Positions 53,875-64,000 of a DNA stretch of 64,000 nucleotides are shown here, one piece after another (the first letter of the stretch is position 1; the number at the start of each line of letters is the position of its first letter). Both the position numbers and the translations under genes were made by a program. Below the pieces are notes generated by a model. It was not told the origin of the DNA. It was given only the letters and a program-made list of their open reading frames with translations, and did no database searches. Source of the stretch: Paramacrobiotus metropolitanus (lineage: Eukaryota > Tardigrada > Eutardigrada > Parachela > Macrobiotidae); contig NW_026570252.1 of assembly GCF_019649055.1 (NCBI RefSeq), positions 868,001 through 932,000 of the forward strand, in the 5' to 3' direction.

Positions 53875-54610
53875 ATGGAACGCACTGCGCAATTGATTAT
53901 CGGTATGACGCTGTTGTGCGCCGCATTGCCAGGTAAGAAAACAGCTGATAACGTTTGGCAGAAAATGGTACAATTTTAACTAACTAGCAAACTTGTTTAG
54001 TAAGAATAAGAATCTGCGACTCATTTTAACAAATACGAATGGTTGGATTGTTGGTTATTCGTTATTCATGTGATATGAATAACTTTAATATATAATCTGC
54101 GGCAGCCCCTACGATACGGCGCATGATACTCAAACATTTTTAGTCACGCCTATGAAATATGCGGCATGGGTCCACGGTAGCGCCCTTCAGCATCGGCACT
54201 TGGAAGGAGCCATCAACGACTGGAAGCTCTTGCACAGCCAAACGGGATCCGGTGTGGAGATACGCAGAGGAAGCAGTTCGTCAACTGTCGCCACCTTCGC
54301 CCTTCCGATACCGGCCCCCGTGATCATTGATGACCGCCGGCTGAAATTTGTCAAAGTGATGGTGCGCTATCGAGCGGAAAACGGCGCTTATATTGACCGG
54401 GTGATCGTGAACGACCGAGAAAACCAGTTGAACTATGTCTTTTTCAGTAGCCCCGCCTCTTCGAAACAAATCCAGATGATAACAGTCCATGCCGCGGCCG
54501 GAGTAAACACAGACGCGTTGTGGGGCTACGGTGTGGCGATTCGCGTTAATTCTGGGGATCGGTGTGATGCTATCCTGGAAATTATCTCTGCTGGAATAGA
54601 TTTTGATTAA
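53875..54610 (+). CDS. Secreted DUF6623-like protein, two exons, about 174 residues
   Basis: Exon 1 (53,875-53,932) starts with ATG and encodes a hydrophobic leader (LIIGMTLLCAALP). The donor GTAAGA is at 53,933; exon 2 runs 54,144-54,610 and restores the frame as a valine. The mature part begins TPMKYAAWVHGSALQH, contains LPIPAPVIIDDRRLKFVKVM and ends in AIRVNSGDRCDAILEI. From memory this WVHG...IP.PV.IDD pattern is the DUF6623 family, known mainly from bacteria and fungi; its function is unknown. A spliced signal-peptide exon shows it is used as a eukaryotic secreted protein. Transfer from microbes is a possibility, not a conclusion. Confidence 0.65.
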
Positions 54611-55698
54611 CATTGGAATCATGTAGTTCATAATTCAGTGTTCTTATAAATATTATTTTAGTTGGAATTGTTGATAACTAAAACGGACTATTCATTTACC
54701 TGATAACCGTCATGTAGCAGCGTAGCTTAGAAAAATTATGACGGTATCAGAATGTTGTTATCTCAAACGATAAGTTCTCTACGGCTGTAAAACTTTTGTA
54801 CCGGCACCGGTTTATTGCTTACGTTTCTTGCTTGCAAATGCTATTTGGCTGTCACTGAAGGTATTGTGATACGATGAAGCAAATTGCGATACACTCGACA
54901 GGACGAACGCGAACGATCACGTTACCACCAATCAGAAGGCCAAAGTACGCCGTCGAAGCCGCAGCTATTTGAAAGAGTTTCGTGGTAGTTTAAATACCGG
55001 CTTATAGGATAACTCGTTTAACCGTAACAATATTAAAACTATTTTTAAAATGGTAAAAAAGAGTGTGCCGGTAAATGGAACGCTGTGCAGCTGTCCGCTA
55101 ACGATCGGGACACGGGTGCTTTTTATCTGATCTTTAGGAGACTTCACGTACGCCATACGCCCATACCGGTATATACGAATGCCTACACTCCAACGGCTAC
55201 CAGCTGCTAGTGACGCAGCGTTACTGGACCAGCGCCATCCTCTTCCGCCATGCCACAATTCTCTGCATCACCAATGCGCTTCGGCGACCCCATGGAGATG
55301 GAGTGGTGCGCTTCCGGTTTCTCCCGATACCTTCTTGTCGCGCAAAGCACGAGACTAGCTGCTGACCACGGTCATCCCGGCGGTAAAAACCCGCATTTAA
55401 AAATGTAGTGTATATCATGAATCTAGGAAAGTGTACTTGCTTTTGGCGGGCACTGCATCACCGAGGCGCAGCTGGAATGTAAGGTCTTTTTGTAAATTTG
55501 GTCGGGATACGCCGTGTGGCTAGGGCGAACTTCGATGGGCTCAGCACCAACGCAAAACCGGTGCCATTCCAAGATGAAGACTGACAGCGCCAGCTGGACC
55601 GACGCCGGTGGTTCGGAAAACGGCTTCTACAAGCTTGTTCCGTAATTAGAAAGCATAAATTCAGCGTCAACTACAAATTCACGGGTTATAGCTAGACA
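54611..55698. other. Stretch with one unrecognised exon-like frame
   Basis: At about 55,136-55,360 the plus strand has an open frame after a TTTAG acceptor-like site (TPYAHTGIYECLHSNGYQLL onward). It looks protein-like but I cannot name it or join it to other exons. Confidence 0.35.
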
Positions 55699-56772
55699 CG
55701 GCAGGGGATAAAAGGTGGCAGTGGCACCTGCCACTGGCAGTTGCCACTGGCAGTGGCATCTGCCACTACCGGGTCCGGCAAGCGATAAAACGTGGCAGTT
55801 GCCACAATACTAAAATCCGTCGTAGGTGATTCTGGTCGCGTCCGGTTACTTCGGCAGCGTTAAATTTCGGGAACACGCGAATCACGTTTTTTCCATTGAA
55901 GTCAACTTGGTGTCAAAAAAGTAAAACTTTTTTAACGCTTCTTGGGGAGTGGAAAAGGTCGCAAAAGTTGACTCGTCAAATTCTTAGAATATTTCTGTTT
56001 TTTTTTAATTATGCACTAGCTGTAATGTTAAAAAGCAATACAATACATGAAACTGTTTCCGTCCGACCATTTTTTCGCTTGGGGAACTCGAAATTTCCAG
56101 ACATCAATGAGTATAACAACTTCATAGCTAACCAGCTTAAATCAGTTGGAATGGCTACAAGATTTACTAGCGTGTTTGTCCCCCTCCTGGAGAACAAAGA
56201 GGCATCCGAAAAGATTATGCACAGACCATAAAATCAGCCCATCAAATGTGTTAGTACGAGAATGGGTGTCTAGGAAACTGCTTTTTTGCTTCTATATGAG
56301 TAGTCGTGAGACAAGTTTTCTGGGTTTATCGTCTGCTGGTTTCTTAGATGCCTTCGGTTCTCTTAAGACATCTGAGAAAGCGTAAGTTTTTCTTACAAAA
56401 TGTTATGTAACAGAAGTGATGATGTATGAACTAAACAGGGGCCTAAGAAGTTGGAGATTTAGAGAAACCGCAATCTAAAGAATCGAAGTAAGCGTTAGCC
56501 CGCTACGATTGCCACTACAGGTAACACTTCCGGTAATCACCGTAACTGAGATGACTTAGTGTGGCAAAGGTCCGATAAAGTTTTATAAATGTTTCACAAA
56601 TAATACGGTATATGGATGTTTGTGTTGATCGGGCATCACAATTACTTGGGACTTATTTCGGATTTCTGGCAACTACCACGTTTTATCGCTTGCCAGACCC
56701 GGTAGTGGCAGATGCCACTGCCAGTGGCATCTGCCAGTGGCAGGTGCCACTGCCACCTTTTATCCCCTGCCG
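55699..56772. mobile_element. 1,074-bp element with about 105-bp terminal inverted repeats containing GCCACTGGCAGTGG tandem blocks
   Basis: Left end CGGCAGGGGATAAAAGG and right end CCTTTTATCCCCTGCCG are inverse complements, and pairing continues for about 105 bp with a few mismatches. Within each repeat, CCACTGGCAG units alternate as nested palindromes. GACA flanks both sides (55,695-55,698 and 56,773-56,776), a possible 4-bp target duplication. The interior has a 111-codon frame (55,896-56,231) without known domains, so it is probably nonautonomous. Confidence 0.75.
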
Positions 56773-56776
56773 GACA

Positions 56777-57595
56777 GGGAGAGGGCGTTTAACACATCGT
56801 GAATGCGCTTGTCCATCCCTATGGATACATAGTGATCGTCCGTCGATCAGTTATACGTAAAATTAACACGAGTGGATTCATAATTAAGAGTGGATTGCGT
56901 TGTGTTTGTGCAAATAGTAAATACATACAGACTGTATGTATATGATAATATTATACTCACGTCGGATTGAGATAATTATGATGTGTATGTTATGTGGATG
57001 TAGTTACTCTTGTTACTGCAGAAATCTGGAGGTGAAGTGATTGTAGTCGGTTTTCAGGTTTACCACCGTACACAAATTCACTGACGAGTTTTTTGCTGCG
57101 GCTTGAAGGTCGTCGGCGCAGCGGTGAAGTGATTGGTGACAGATCTAGAGAGCGCCGAAGGCGACGGCTAAGATTTATAGAACATCCAGTTTTTTGGCGA
57201 ATACAGTAGTTTTTGGTTGTTCTGAGTGAGTTTCCTCATTAGGGTAGCAGCGACATCGCGGAGTTACTTACTCGTGACCTTTTTCATAACAACAGAGGAA
57301 AACATCCCAGAAATATGTAAGATCCTACTGTTTCTCCTATTCTTGCACTATGTACAGAGTAATGTACCCTAATTTCTAAAGCAAACCAAGTTGACACAGC
57401 TTTGTGTGACTGGTAGTCACGGATGTAAGCGTTCCAGTTGGCCACGTCCGGGCAATAACGGGCCCAGGGTGTAGCTTATCCGTACGTATACGTACACTGA
57501 TTTACGCGTACTTGTATGAAAGTCTCGTGAATGTTGTGCTATTAATTTGTGTCCGTAGCAACTGGCCAGCGAATGTCCCTGGTGTTGCTACGCTG
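56777..57595. other. Stretch without a supported gene
   Basis: Only short open frames and no clear repeat or RNA gene. Confidence 0.4.
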
Positions 57596-57599
57596 TCAT

Positions 57600-58276
57600 A
57601 TTTAGTTGGTTGTTTGCGCCTTCACAGGCGGATAATAATAAAGATTATTATACCGCCATACAGAGATGACGGTTGGGAGGAAGCGGGAGGTCCCGGCGGA
57701 GAGCCGCGACATTCCCGGCTGTGGTAGAAAGGTCGCCGCGCGGCAGAGTAGATCGGAGAATGGGTTTATGGGTCCGGCGGCGCGTTGACCGGGGTTCAGG
57801 TAGCGGAAAAAAAGGGCGCTGAGCTTTTCGTCCAGGGGCTTCCCGAGTCCACGTTTTTCTTGAACCGCTCGATTTCCACACGGTAGTGGGCGACCGGGAA
57901 ATGAGTGTGCTCGCGATGGTGCATGAGCACTCGCGCCATAATTGACCCCGAAAACCGGGATCGGATATGTCCTCGCCGTTGTTAAACAGGAACTTGCGGC
58001 GGTTTTCCACCTGGCTCGGATATATGAATTAAACGATGTCGCACACAGTTTTTCTTAGAGTAAATTTGCAGTTAGAAAAAATTACGAGCCTTGGACTGTC
58101 TTCGGGACGACCGAAGAAAGCAAATCCTGCCGCTGCAGACGCACGCTGGACAGCCTGTCCACGCCACTAATGCACTCCTTGGGATTCATTTTGAAACACC
58201 GGCTCAACAGGTGGCGCGCGGCATCCGGCTCTTGATACGGGAGCTCCGGCGTCCCGGCCACGGTCGATGACATCAA
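57600..58276 (-). CDS. Unrecognised multi-exon gene, partial
   Basis: The minus strand has an ATG near 58,273 and encodes TPELPYQEPDAARHLLSRCF and LQRQDLLSSVVPKTVQG up to about 58,090. A second piece (about 58,015-57,960) encodes SQVENRRKFLFNNGEDI. A third, in another frame (about 57,955-57,645), reads IMARVLMHHREHTHFPVAHY and VEIERFKKN. The first two pieces recur in the same order at 46,560-46,790, which supports them as real exons. The first is faintly like the end of a protein-kinase domain, but I would not assign that. Confidence 0.4.
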
Positions 58277-60075
58277 TGCAGCTGACGCTATATATAATTA
58301 ATTCCCCGACCGCTGCTGGCCAACTCCACACGATCAATGACGTCGTCCACTAGTGCGGTTCTCGGAACGGTTGTGTATATACACGCAATCCTGTCAGTAT
58401 TTTAAATAATTCTGCGATGTGTATGCATGCTACTTTCCGCATGGGCATACACGGTAATAATCATTAAACTTAACCTTCCCAAGACCTACAGCGGTTTTCA
58501 TTACTGATTGGTGTCAGGTCCAGTATGTAATAAATACGAGTACTATGTACTGGTACCAAAACTGAGCACTGAAGGTAGGCCGCCCATGTCGGTGTTGTTT
58601 CCGGAGAAAATCAACGTCGCTTTCGCTGTGATTTTGTCGGGTTTCCGCTGTTTCCGGTTCTCCTAGCTCGATGTTCTCCTTTTTTTATTGCCAACAGGAA
58701 AACATCGAGTTGGAACATGCGGAATTTACTCTAGAGCGATCGAAATGACGTTTCGTTGCCAATAAAGCGGTTAACCCGTCCAAATTGCCGGTATCCATAG
58801 TCTATCCTATGCGCTTGTTGAATAATTTCAGTAGGTTGTTCGCTGGAGTTTGTGGTGGTGAAGAGCTGTCGGTTGCAGAACGGTACGGTTTCGGTAATGG
58901 CGCCTTGTACCTGGTGGCTGGTGGGCCATGAAAGAGCTGCCCCACATAATCAAAACAGCCCCATCATCAAAACACCTCTCCATTACCAGGGAAATGGCGA
59001 AGTGCGTTGGTTATGAGGTCGTCACAATGGGGAATCTGTCAGACTGTAAACTGTGGCATCTTCACTGAAATCTGATTTTTTCCGCAGACATATATGGTAT
59101 TTTCCGGAACAGGCAGACCCCGCCACTCATGGTTTTTTGGTCAGGAGCAAGCCTGTGAAACTACGCCGGTAGACTGCGCTATTGTAGAATGCCGACCGGC
59201 AGTGGCCTGGTAGATGTAATTCAGATGGGCATATAAGAGCATACGGCGTGGCCGCCTTAGCAGTATTACAACTTGCGGGGGTACAAACGGCGTTGTCTTT
59301 ACTGAGTAGAGACAGCGCTGTTTACATCCCCGCAAGCGATAACTCGACGATGTGAAGATAATTGTTGCCTATGGAATATTCGACCAATGGATCTTGGAGG
59401 GGCGATATTCTTGGCGCGGAACACAGCTGGTAAAAAAAGCTAGGGTAGGGATGAATCCTTGGAATTCAGTTGCACTCAACTGCCATGGACTGTTGTCATA
59501 CAGTTCCGCATCTCCTAGCTCGATGTTTCCTGTTGTATTGGTGTGGAGCGATCGGAATGATGTTCCGTTGCCAAAGAAGCGGTTACCCAGTCCAAATTGC
59601 CGGCGTCCATACTTTGCACTTGCTCAGTAATTTGAGTGGGTTGTCCATTCACAACTGACGGCTCTCGGCCATCAGGAACTTCCAGTGAAGTTCACTGGCA
59701 GTTTGTGGTGGTCGAGACCCGTTAGCTGTGAACTGTCCGGTTTCGGTAATGCCGGCTTGTACTTGGTCGGTGGCCGGCCATGAAAGCCTCTCCACATCAA
59801 AACTGCCCCATGATCATAATACGTCTTCATTTCCATGAAGTGTTTTGATCCTGGGCAGTTCGCAACGGTCGCATGAGAGTGTGGAATCTGCTAGAGTGTA
59901 AACTGTGGCCCACTCCACCAAATCATTTCTGCGAAATATGCTACGTGCAACATTCTGGCACTATTACGCTGGAATATGCCAAGCGTCAGCGGCAACAAAC
60001 GCATCAGTGTAGGAGTGAACGGCAGCAAACGCATCTTCCAGGAAATATCCTTATGCTTAATAACTTTATGGCTAC

Positions 60076-60342
60076 GTGACTAGCTGCTCCTATTTCCAGT
60101 ATCCCGTACATCTGAAATTCCCCAGGAGTATTTATCGATCAGTAGTGGCTCTCAACACGCACACCCGCTTCCCAGTTATCCGCACAGAGCTACAATTTCA
60201 ACTGCAGGTGTACACCGATAATGTTTTCCTCTCGCAGGTAGCAAAAACTACATCAGACGGATCAAGTAAACCGGATGAACGTACTCGTCTGATTAAACTA
60301 TTTATTGACTTTACGCCCTCTGGCAAAAGGATAAAAAAGTAG
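60076..60342 (+). CDS. Exon-like frame, copy 1 of a duplicated unrecognised gene
   Basis: Encodes VALNTHTRFPVIRTEL and, after a CTCGCAG that could be an acceptor, DGSSKPDERTRLIKLFIDFT. The same protein pattern appears at 61,383-61,745 with many silent-type differences, which suggests coding constraint. I do not recognise the family. Confidence 0.35.
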   Translation: MTSCSYFQYPVHLKFPRSIYRSVVALNTHTRFPVIRTELQFQLQVYTDNVFLSQVAKTTSDGSSKPDERTRLIKLFIDFTPSGKRIKK

Positions 60343-60687
60343 CGTCTGTAAGAGGAAGGCTATCGAGACCGTCACTGATCACCGGCTATAGATTTCTCGT
60401 TTGTGTTAAACGAAGATGCTCCTTGTAAACAGATTGGCCTTCCCTCAGGAAATCGATCGATACCAGTGAGAAGTAAGAGATTATAAATATTATTTAATTA
60501 TTATTTCTACCACCGTCATACAGCTGCAGGACTGCAGGTAAATCGGAGCCGGCAGACAGCTGCAGGACTCCACGGTTGTGTCATTATGTCATTAATGACC
60601 CAATGACATTAATGACGGGCCGAACCATCCATAGCGGGTGCTAGGTTCATGTCATGTCATATAGGAGTATCCTGCCGTATCTCATGC

Positions 60688-60760
60688 GAAAGCCGTCGGT
60701 TGTGGACTGTCCAGTTACAGTCCATGACCGAAACCGGAGAGTCCACAACCGAAGGCTTTC
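60688..60760. repeat. Inverted repeat of about 25-bp arms
   Basis: GAAAGCCGTCGGTTGTGGAC at 60,688 is answered by GTCCACAACCGAAGGCTTTC ending at 60,760, with one mismatch; the loop is about 23 bp. It lies at the start of the third duplicated block. Confidence 0.75.
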
Positions 60761-61382
60761 AACCACCACAAACTCGGTAATGTCGCCTTGTCCCTGGTCG
60801 CTGGCCGGCCATGAAAGCCGTTCCATATAATCCACACCGCCCCACGATTAAAACACTTCTCCCTTTCCACGGAGAAGTGTTTCGATCGTTTTCATGGGAC
60901 GATTGCCTATGGGGACGTGAGAGTGTGAAATCTGCCGGACTGTAAACTGTGGCATCTCCACTGAAATCATATCTGTGACGTATGGTGCGAGGCGGTGCGG
61001 TCCGGCCTGGTCCAGCATTCTGCCACGATTTACCTTCCGGTTCGGTCTCCCATTTTGCTCGATATTTCCGCAATAGACAATTAACACCAGCGATCAACGC
61101 AGTAATCACATATCGAAGTACGAGAAATCGGCAGTCATGATAAACTAAATTAAACTTCACTTCCAAATCGGCGAGACAGCCAACGGTTCCTTTTGGTTTG
61201 ACCAACGGGTGGTCCAACGAAAAGAAATCTTTGGCTGTCCCGCTGGCTGCGCACACCAAGGACTGTGAAACAATTTATGCTGGAATATGCCAAGTGTTAA
61301 CGGCAACAAACGCATCAGTGCATTGAAATGCTCCAGCTTACGGTAAATTCATCCTTATGTCTATAAGTAACGTTATGACTTC

Positions 61383-61745
61383 GTGTCGAGCTGCTCCCTT
61401 TTCCAGTATCCCATACACCTGCAATTTCCCAGCAGTATTTGTCGATCAATAGTTGCCCTTAACACGCACACCCGCTTTCCAGTTATCCGCACAGAGCAGA
61501 TGCAGCGGCAGCTCTACCCGGATAACTTTTTGTTCTTGCAGGTAGCAACTGCATTAGATGGATCAAATAAACCGGATGAACATACTCGTATGATTAAATT
61601 ATTAATTGACTTTACCCCCTCACGCAAAAGCTACCCAGGTAGCGTGTGTAAGCGTAGGACTATCGAGACAGTCACAGTTCACAAAAGCCGGTATTTGCTT
61701 AGCCAACCGCGACCACAAAGGGTATACAGAAAAGCGTGCCAATAA
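61383..61745 (+). CDS. Exon-like frame, copy 2 of a duplicated unrecognised gene
   Basis: Parallel to 60,076-60,342: VALNTHTRFPVIRTE, then KPDEHTRMIKLLIDFTPS. A CTTGCAG before GTAGCAACT sits at the position equivalent to CTCGCAG in copy 1. Family unknown. Confidence 0.35.
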   Translation: MSSCSLFQYPIHLQFPSSICRSIVALNTHTRFPVIRTEQMQRQLYPDNFLFLQVATALDGSNKPDEHTRMIKLLIDFTPSRKSYPGSVCKRRTIETVTVHKSRYLLSQPRPQRVYRKACQ

Positions 61746-62019
61746 TTTGTGGAGCAATCGGATTGCTCATTGTACGTACTTCACGCAACGAGGTTACATT
61801 ATCGTGAACCAATTTGACGCAGGTCTGACGTAATCGTTAGCGCTCAGTAAGGAACGCTGAGGGTCCGAGGAAGTTGCGCAAAAATTAACTGCAAGAATTT
61901 CTGCAGCATTATTGGAATATTTGTTTATAATAACTGATTATTAACTGTTGCTGGTGGCCTTGAATTAAAAAGATTCTAACCCGCAGTATTAACGCTAGTA
62001 CCCTTATTTTGCGTGTCGA

Positions 62020-63105
62020 ATCATGCGGGCAAAAGAGCGGTAAACTGGAAATAACAATTTAATTACTTGTTCAGGAGAAAACAGATTAATACTGTAGCTA
62101 AAACCCGGTACACAGCTGCAGCTGATCCTAGCGTGTTTATACGAGTATAACCGGCACAAGTACGCCGTGCTGTATCGATTTTCTTTCCGACAGTCACACA
62201 TGGCAGCGTGTGAGAACCTGACGGTGAAGCGAGTTTGAAAGCGCCTGCGGCGTCGTGTAGTAGTACTAGCAGCGTATTGCATGACATGAACATGTGCGCG
62301 CAGTTTCCGTGCAGAGTGCAGTTTAAGGTAGCCTACACATTGAACAGTGCGATCTCCGTGTGAATGTGGATTTCTTTACGAGCTTTCTTAATTCTTCATA
62401 ATCTTCTTGTACAATGTGTGCATTTTTAGAAAACCTTATAAGTCCGCAGTGCGTTGCTCGACAGACACTAGTAAGATAGGAGTAATACTCTTACAGAATC
62501 AGAAAGGATGGTGCTAGCCTGATTTGAAGAACGGTTTTCATAAGACGAATGGCCCGATATATGCCCATGGTACCAGCTTCGGGTACCATCCGAATATATG
62601 GATCTTAGAAAGCTGGATGTTATTTTACTGTCTGGATGGAGCATTCGGAGAGGAGCAGCGCAAGAAAGCGCGCCAAGCTGAATGATTCTTCTACGCACAC
62701 TGGTAGGGCCCCTTTTACGCATTGAAGCCTGGGAACGGTCACAGGCTTTCCCTCCGAAAAATTTTGTTTCTCGTTTGAGGATAACAGGGAGCGGGAATAC
62801 TTAAAAATAGCTTCATCGGTAGTGGTTCAGTGGGCGCGGTCAGCAGCAATTGTTAGGGATAAACGTATCGTTCCACATTGTATTAAATGCGAGAATATTT
62901 ACCATATTTGTGTATAAACCGGTGAAATTCGATACTTTTATCCTTTACAACTGATTTCGGCCACGCCCACTGGTCCATCGCAACTGAAACTCATACTATT
63001 TCCGTCTTCAAATAAAAATGTTTTCGGAGATTTCCGGAATCTTCCCCCTCTGACTTTGACGCTTGTGGCTGTAAACTCACTAAAGGCACATTACAATCAT
63101 CGTTG
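62020..63105. repeat. Segmental duplication of 42,640-43,690
   Basis: Shares AATTTAATTACTTGTTC, CGCAAGTAGG/CACAAGTACG with TGTATCGATTTTCTTT, and a later AATCTTCTTGTACA block in the same order as 42,640-43,060. Each copy leads into a nuclear-receptor-like gene. Confidence 0.7.
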
Positions 63106-63109
63106 CAGT

Positions 63110-64000
63110 TTCCGTTGAGGATTTACCATCAGCGCATGCAGCGAGCTCGTCCGTATTAGATGCCCAAGCAGACCGAACGGATGTGGAGCTGATGGTGCGT
63201 GGGTATTTTAACGAGGATTTTCAGCCGACGCCGACGACTTTTCCTCCCGGCTTCCGCAAAGTTATCCGTCCAAGTGGTCAGTTGTCCGTGTCACGTCTTA
63301 CCAGACACCATGCGTAAGCTGACCGACAACATATTTTTATTCTGTACAGATCTCGAGGGCTTCATGAGTGTCGCAGCGACATTTCGCCCACTATTGCCTT
63401 CCAGTTCATATTCCAGTATTTATGCCAGTTTGAACGGTTCGCGCGATGTGATGCTGCAGAAAGCCGGTGGCGCGGTGTGTGCGGCGTACGAGATCGCCTA
63501 CGGAGACCAGATTGCCGTGTTCTCCGCGTTTATGACATCCGCCCTTAACTCCCAACAGATACCGGTGCGGTAGCAGTCCTTTACTCCATCTGTACATATA
63601 CGGTTTACTGAGACAGTGCTTTTACGGAAATCTGTACATGGGCGTGGAAGTTTTTATGCCATAATCAAATTCTGGCCAAGTTCCGGGTGGTATCTGGCGT
63701 TAGCTTATTTTTGTTGTCTGTTGGGCAGTTTCAGCCGCAGACAACACTGGAGCGCGTACTGCTACAAAATCAAGAGAAATGTGAAGATGACAAAGCCCGT
63801 CTGGCACAGTTTGTCGCCATGCTGCCGGGCTTCGAGGACCTTTGTCCGGCTGATCGCGGTATTTTACTGGAAGAGAAGATCTTCATCAGTAGTTTGGTAC
63901 GGGTTGAAATTGTGTTATCATTAATGCCCTTCCTCTTGTACTTCATGTTGCTGTTCGTAGTTGCACTACATGAAATATTTCCACAAGGGAGAATATTACT
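63110..64000 (+). CDS. Nuclear-receptor-like protein, ligand-binding domain (gene 3, cut by window end)
   Basis: Exons: about 63,110-63,276, 63,350-63,564, 63,729-63,896 and 63,961 to beyond the window. The first begins after TTGCAG and encodes VEDLPSAHAASSS and DVELMVRGYFNEDFQP. The second is 215 bp and the third 168 bp, as in genes 1 and 2. The third encodes the receptor signature (FVAMLPGFEDLCPADRGILL). The fourth opens with LHYMKYFHKGEYY. Phases fit throughout and there are no stops, so the gene is likely intact. Confidence 0.75.

Larger units (their letters stand above)
58600..61640. repeat. Region of three diverged duplicated blocks
   Basis: Blocks at about 58,600-59,060, 59,480-60,345 and 60,700-61,640 share segments in the same order, such as TTTCGGTAATG, GGCCGGCCATGAAAGC and CTGTAAACTGTGGC. 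The last two blocks also share an exon-like end (see the two paired frames). This looks like tandem segmental duplication followed by divergence. Confidence 0.6.

Noticed and set aside
57645-58276. Assignment of the partial minus-strand gene as a protein kinase
   Set aside because: Only a faint resemblance at the end of the domain; no catalytic motifs seen.
1-64000. tRNA or rRNA genes
   Set aside because: I found no cloverleaf with A and B boxes and no rRNA core motifs by eye; the tRNA-like stretch at 12,718 is a primer-binding site.

Overview
The window looks like nuclear DNA of a small ecdysozoan animal, most likely a tardigrade. The genes are multi-exon with GT-AG introns, many of them 70-100 bp. 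Recognisable products are animal ones: nuclear-receptor-like ligand-binding domains, an ionotropic glutamate receptor-like protein and F-box proteins. Intergenic DNA is full of short inverted-repeat elements. The tardigrade assignment rests on my impression of the F-box family and intron style, not on a search.

Layout. 1-5,200: a minus-strand nuclear-receptor-like gene (2,063-4,330) with a duplicated upstream flank. 6,146-9,784: a four-exon F-box gene (minus). 10,237-12,150: a decayed retrotransposon fragment and a frameshifted F-box pseudogene. 12,361-36,877: one giant Ty3/gypsy-type LTR retrotransposon of 24,517 bp, inserted in a palindromic foldback element (12,177-37,388). 37,737-45,683: a second F-box-family gene, more foldback elements and nuclear-receptor-like gene 2. 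46,560-50,900: a partial gene and an ionotropic receptor gene (minus). 50,930-53,126: an internally deleted second LTR element. 53,875-54,610: a secreted DUF6623-like protein. 55,699-56,772: a terminal-inverted-repeat element. 57,600-61,750: an unrecognised minus gene and duplicated blocks. 62,020-64,000: a second copy of the 42.6-45 kb block, carrying nuclear-receptor-like gene 3, cut by the window end.

The giant retrotransposon is the main find. Its two 357-bp LTRs are identical by eye, it has a 4-bp target duplication (AGGG), and a primer-binding site matching initiator tRNA-Met follows the 5' LTR. All long ORFs are open: gag (1263 aa), two small ORFs in successive -1 frames, pol (2428 aa, catalytic motifs present), and two further ORFs of 1637 and 912 aa that look like neither env nor anything I can name firmly. 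A textbook -1 frameshift signal (GGGAAAC, 6-nt spacer, 11-bp stem) ends gag. About 110 copies of AGGTCA, mostly in the context AAAGGTCAC, are spread through leader, coding and 3' regions, in all reading frames and on both strands. The leader and 3' region also hold families of hairpins with invariant loops and compensating stems. Together these suggest a nucleotide-level system, either a protein-binding-site array or a genome-RNA packaging/folding code, overlaid on the proteins. AGGTCA is also the nuclear-receptor half-site, and three nuclear-receptor-like genes lie in the same window; whether that is meaningful is untested.
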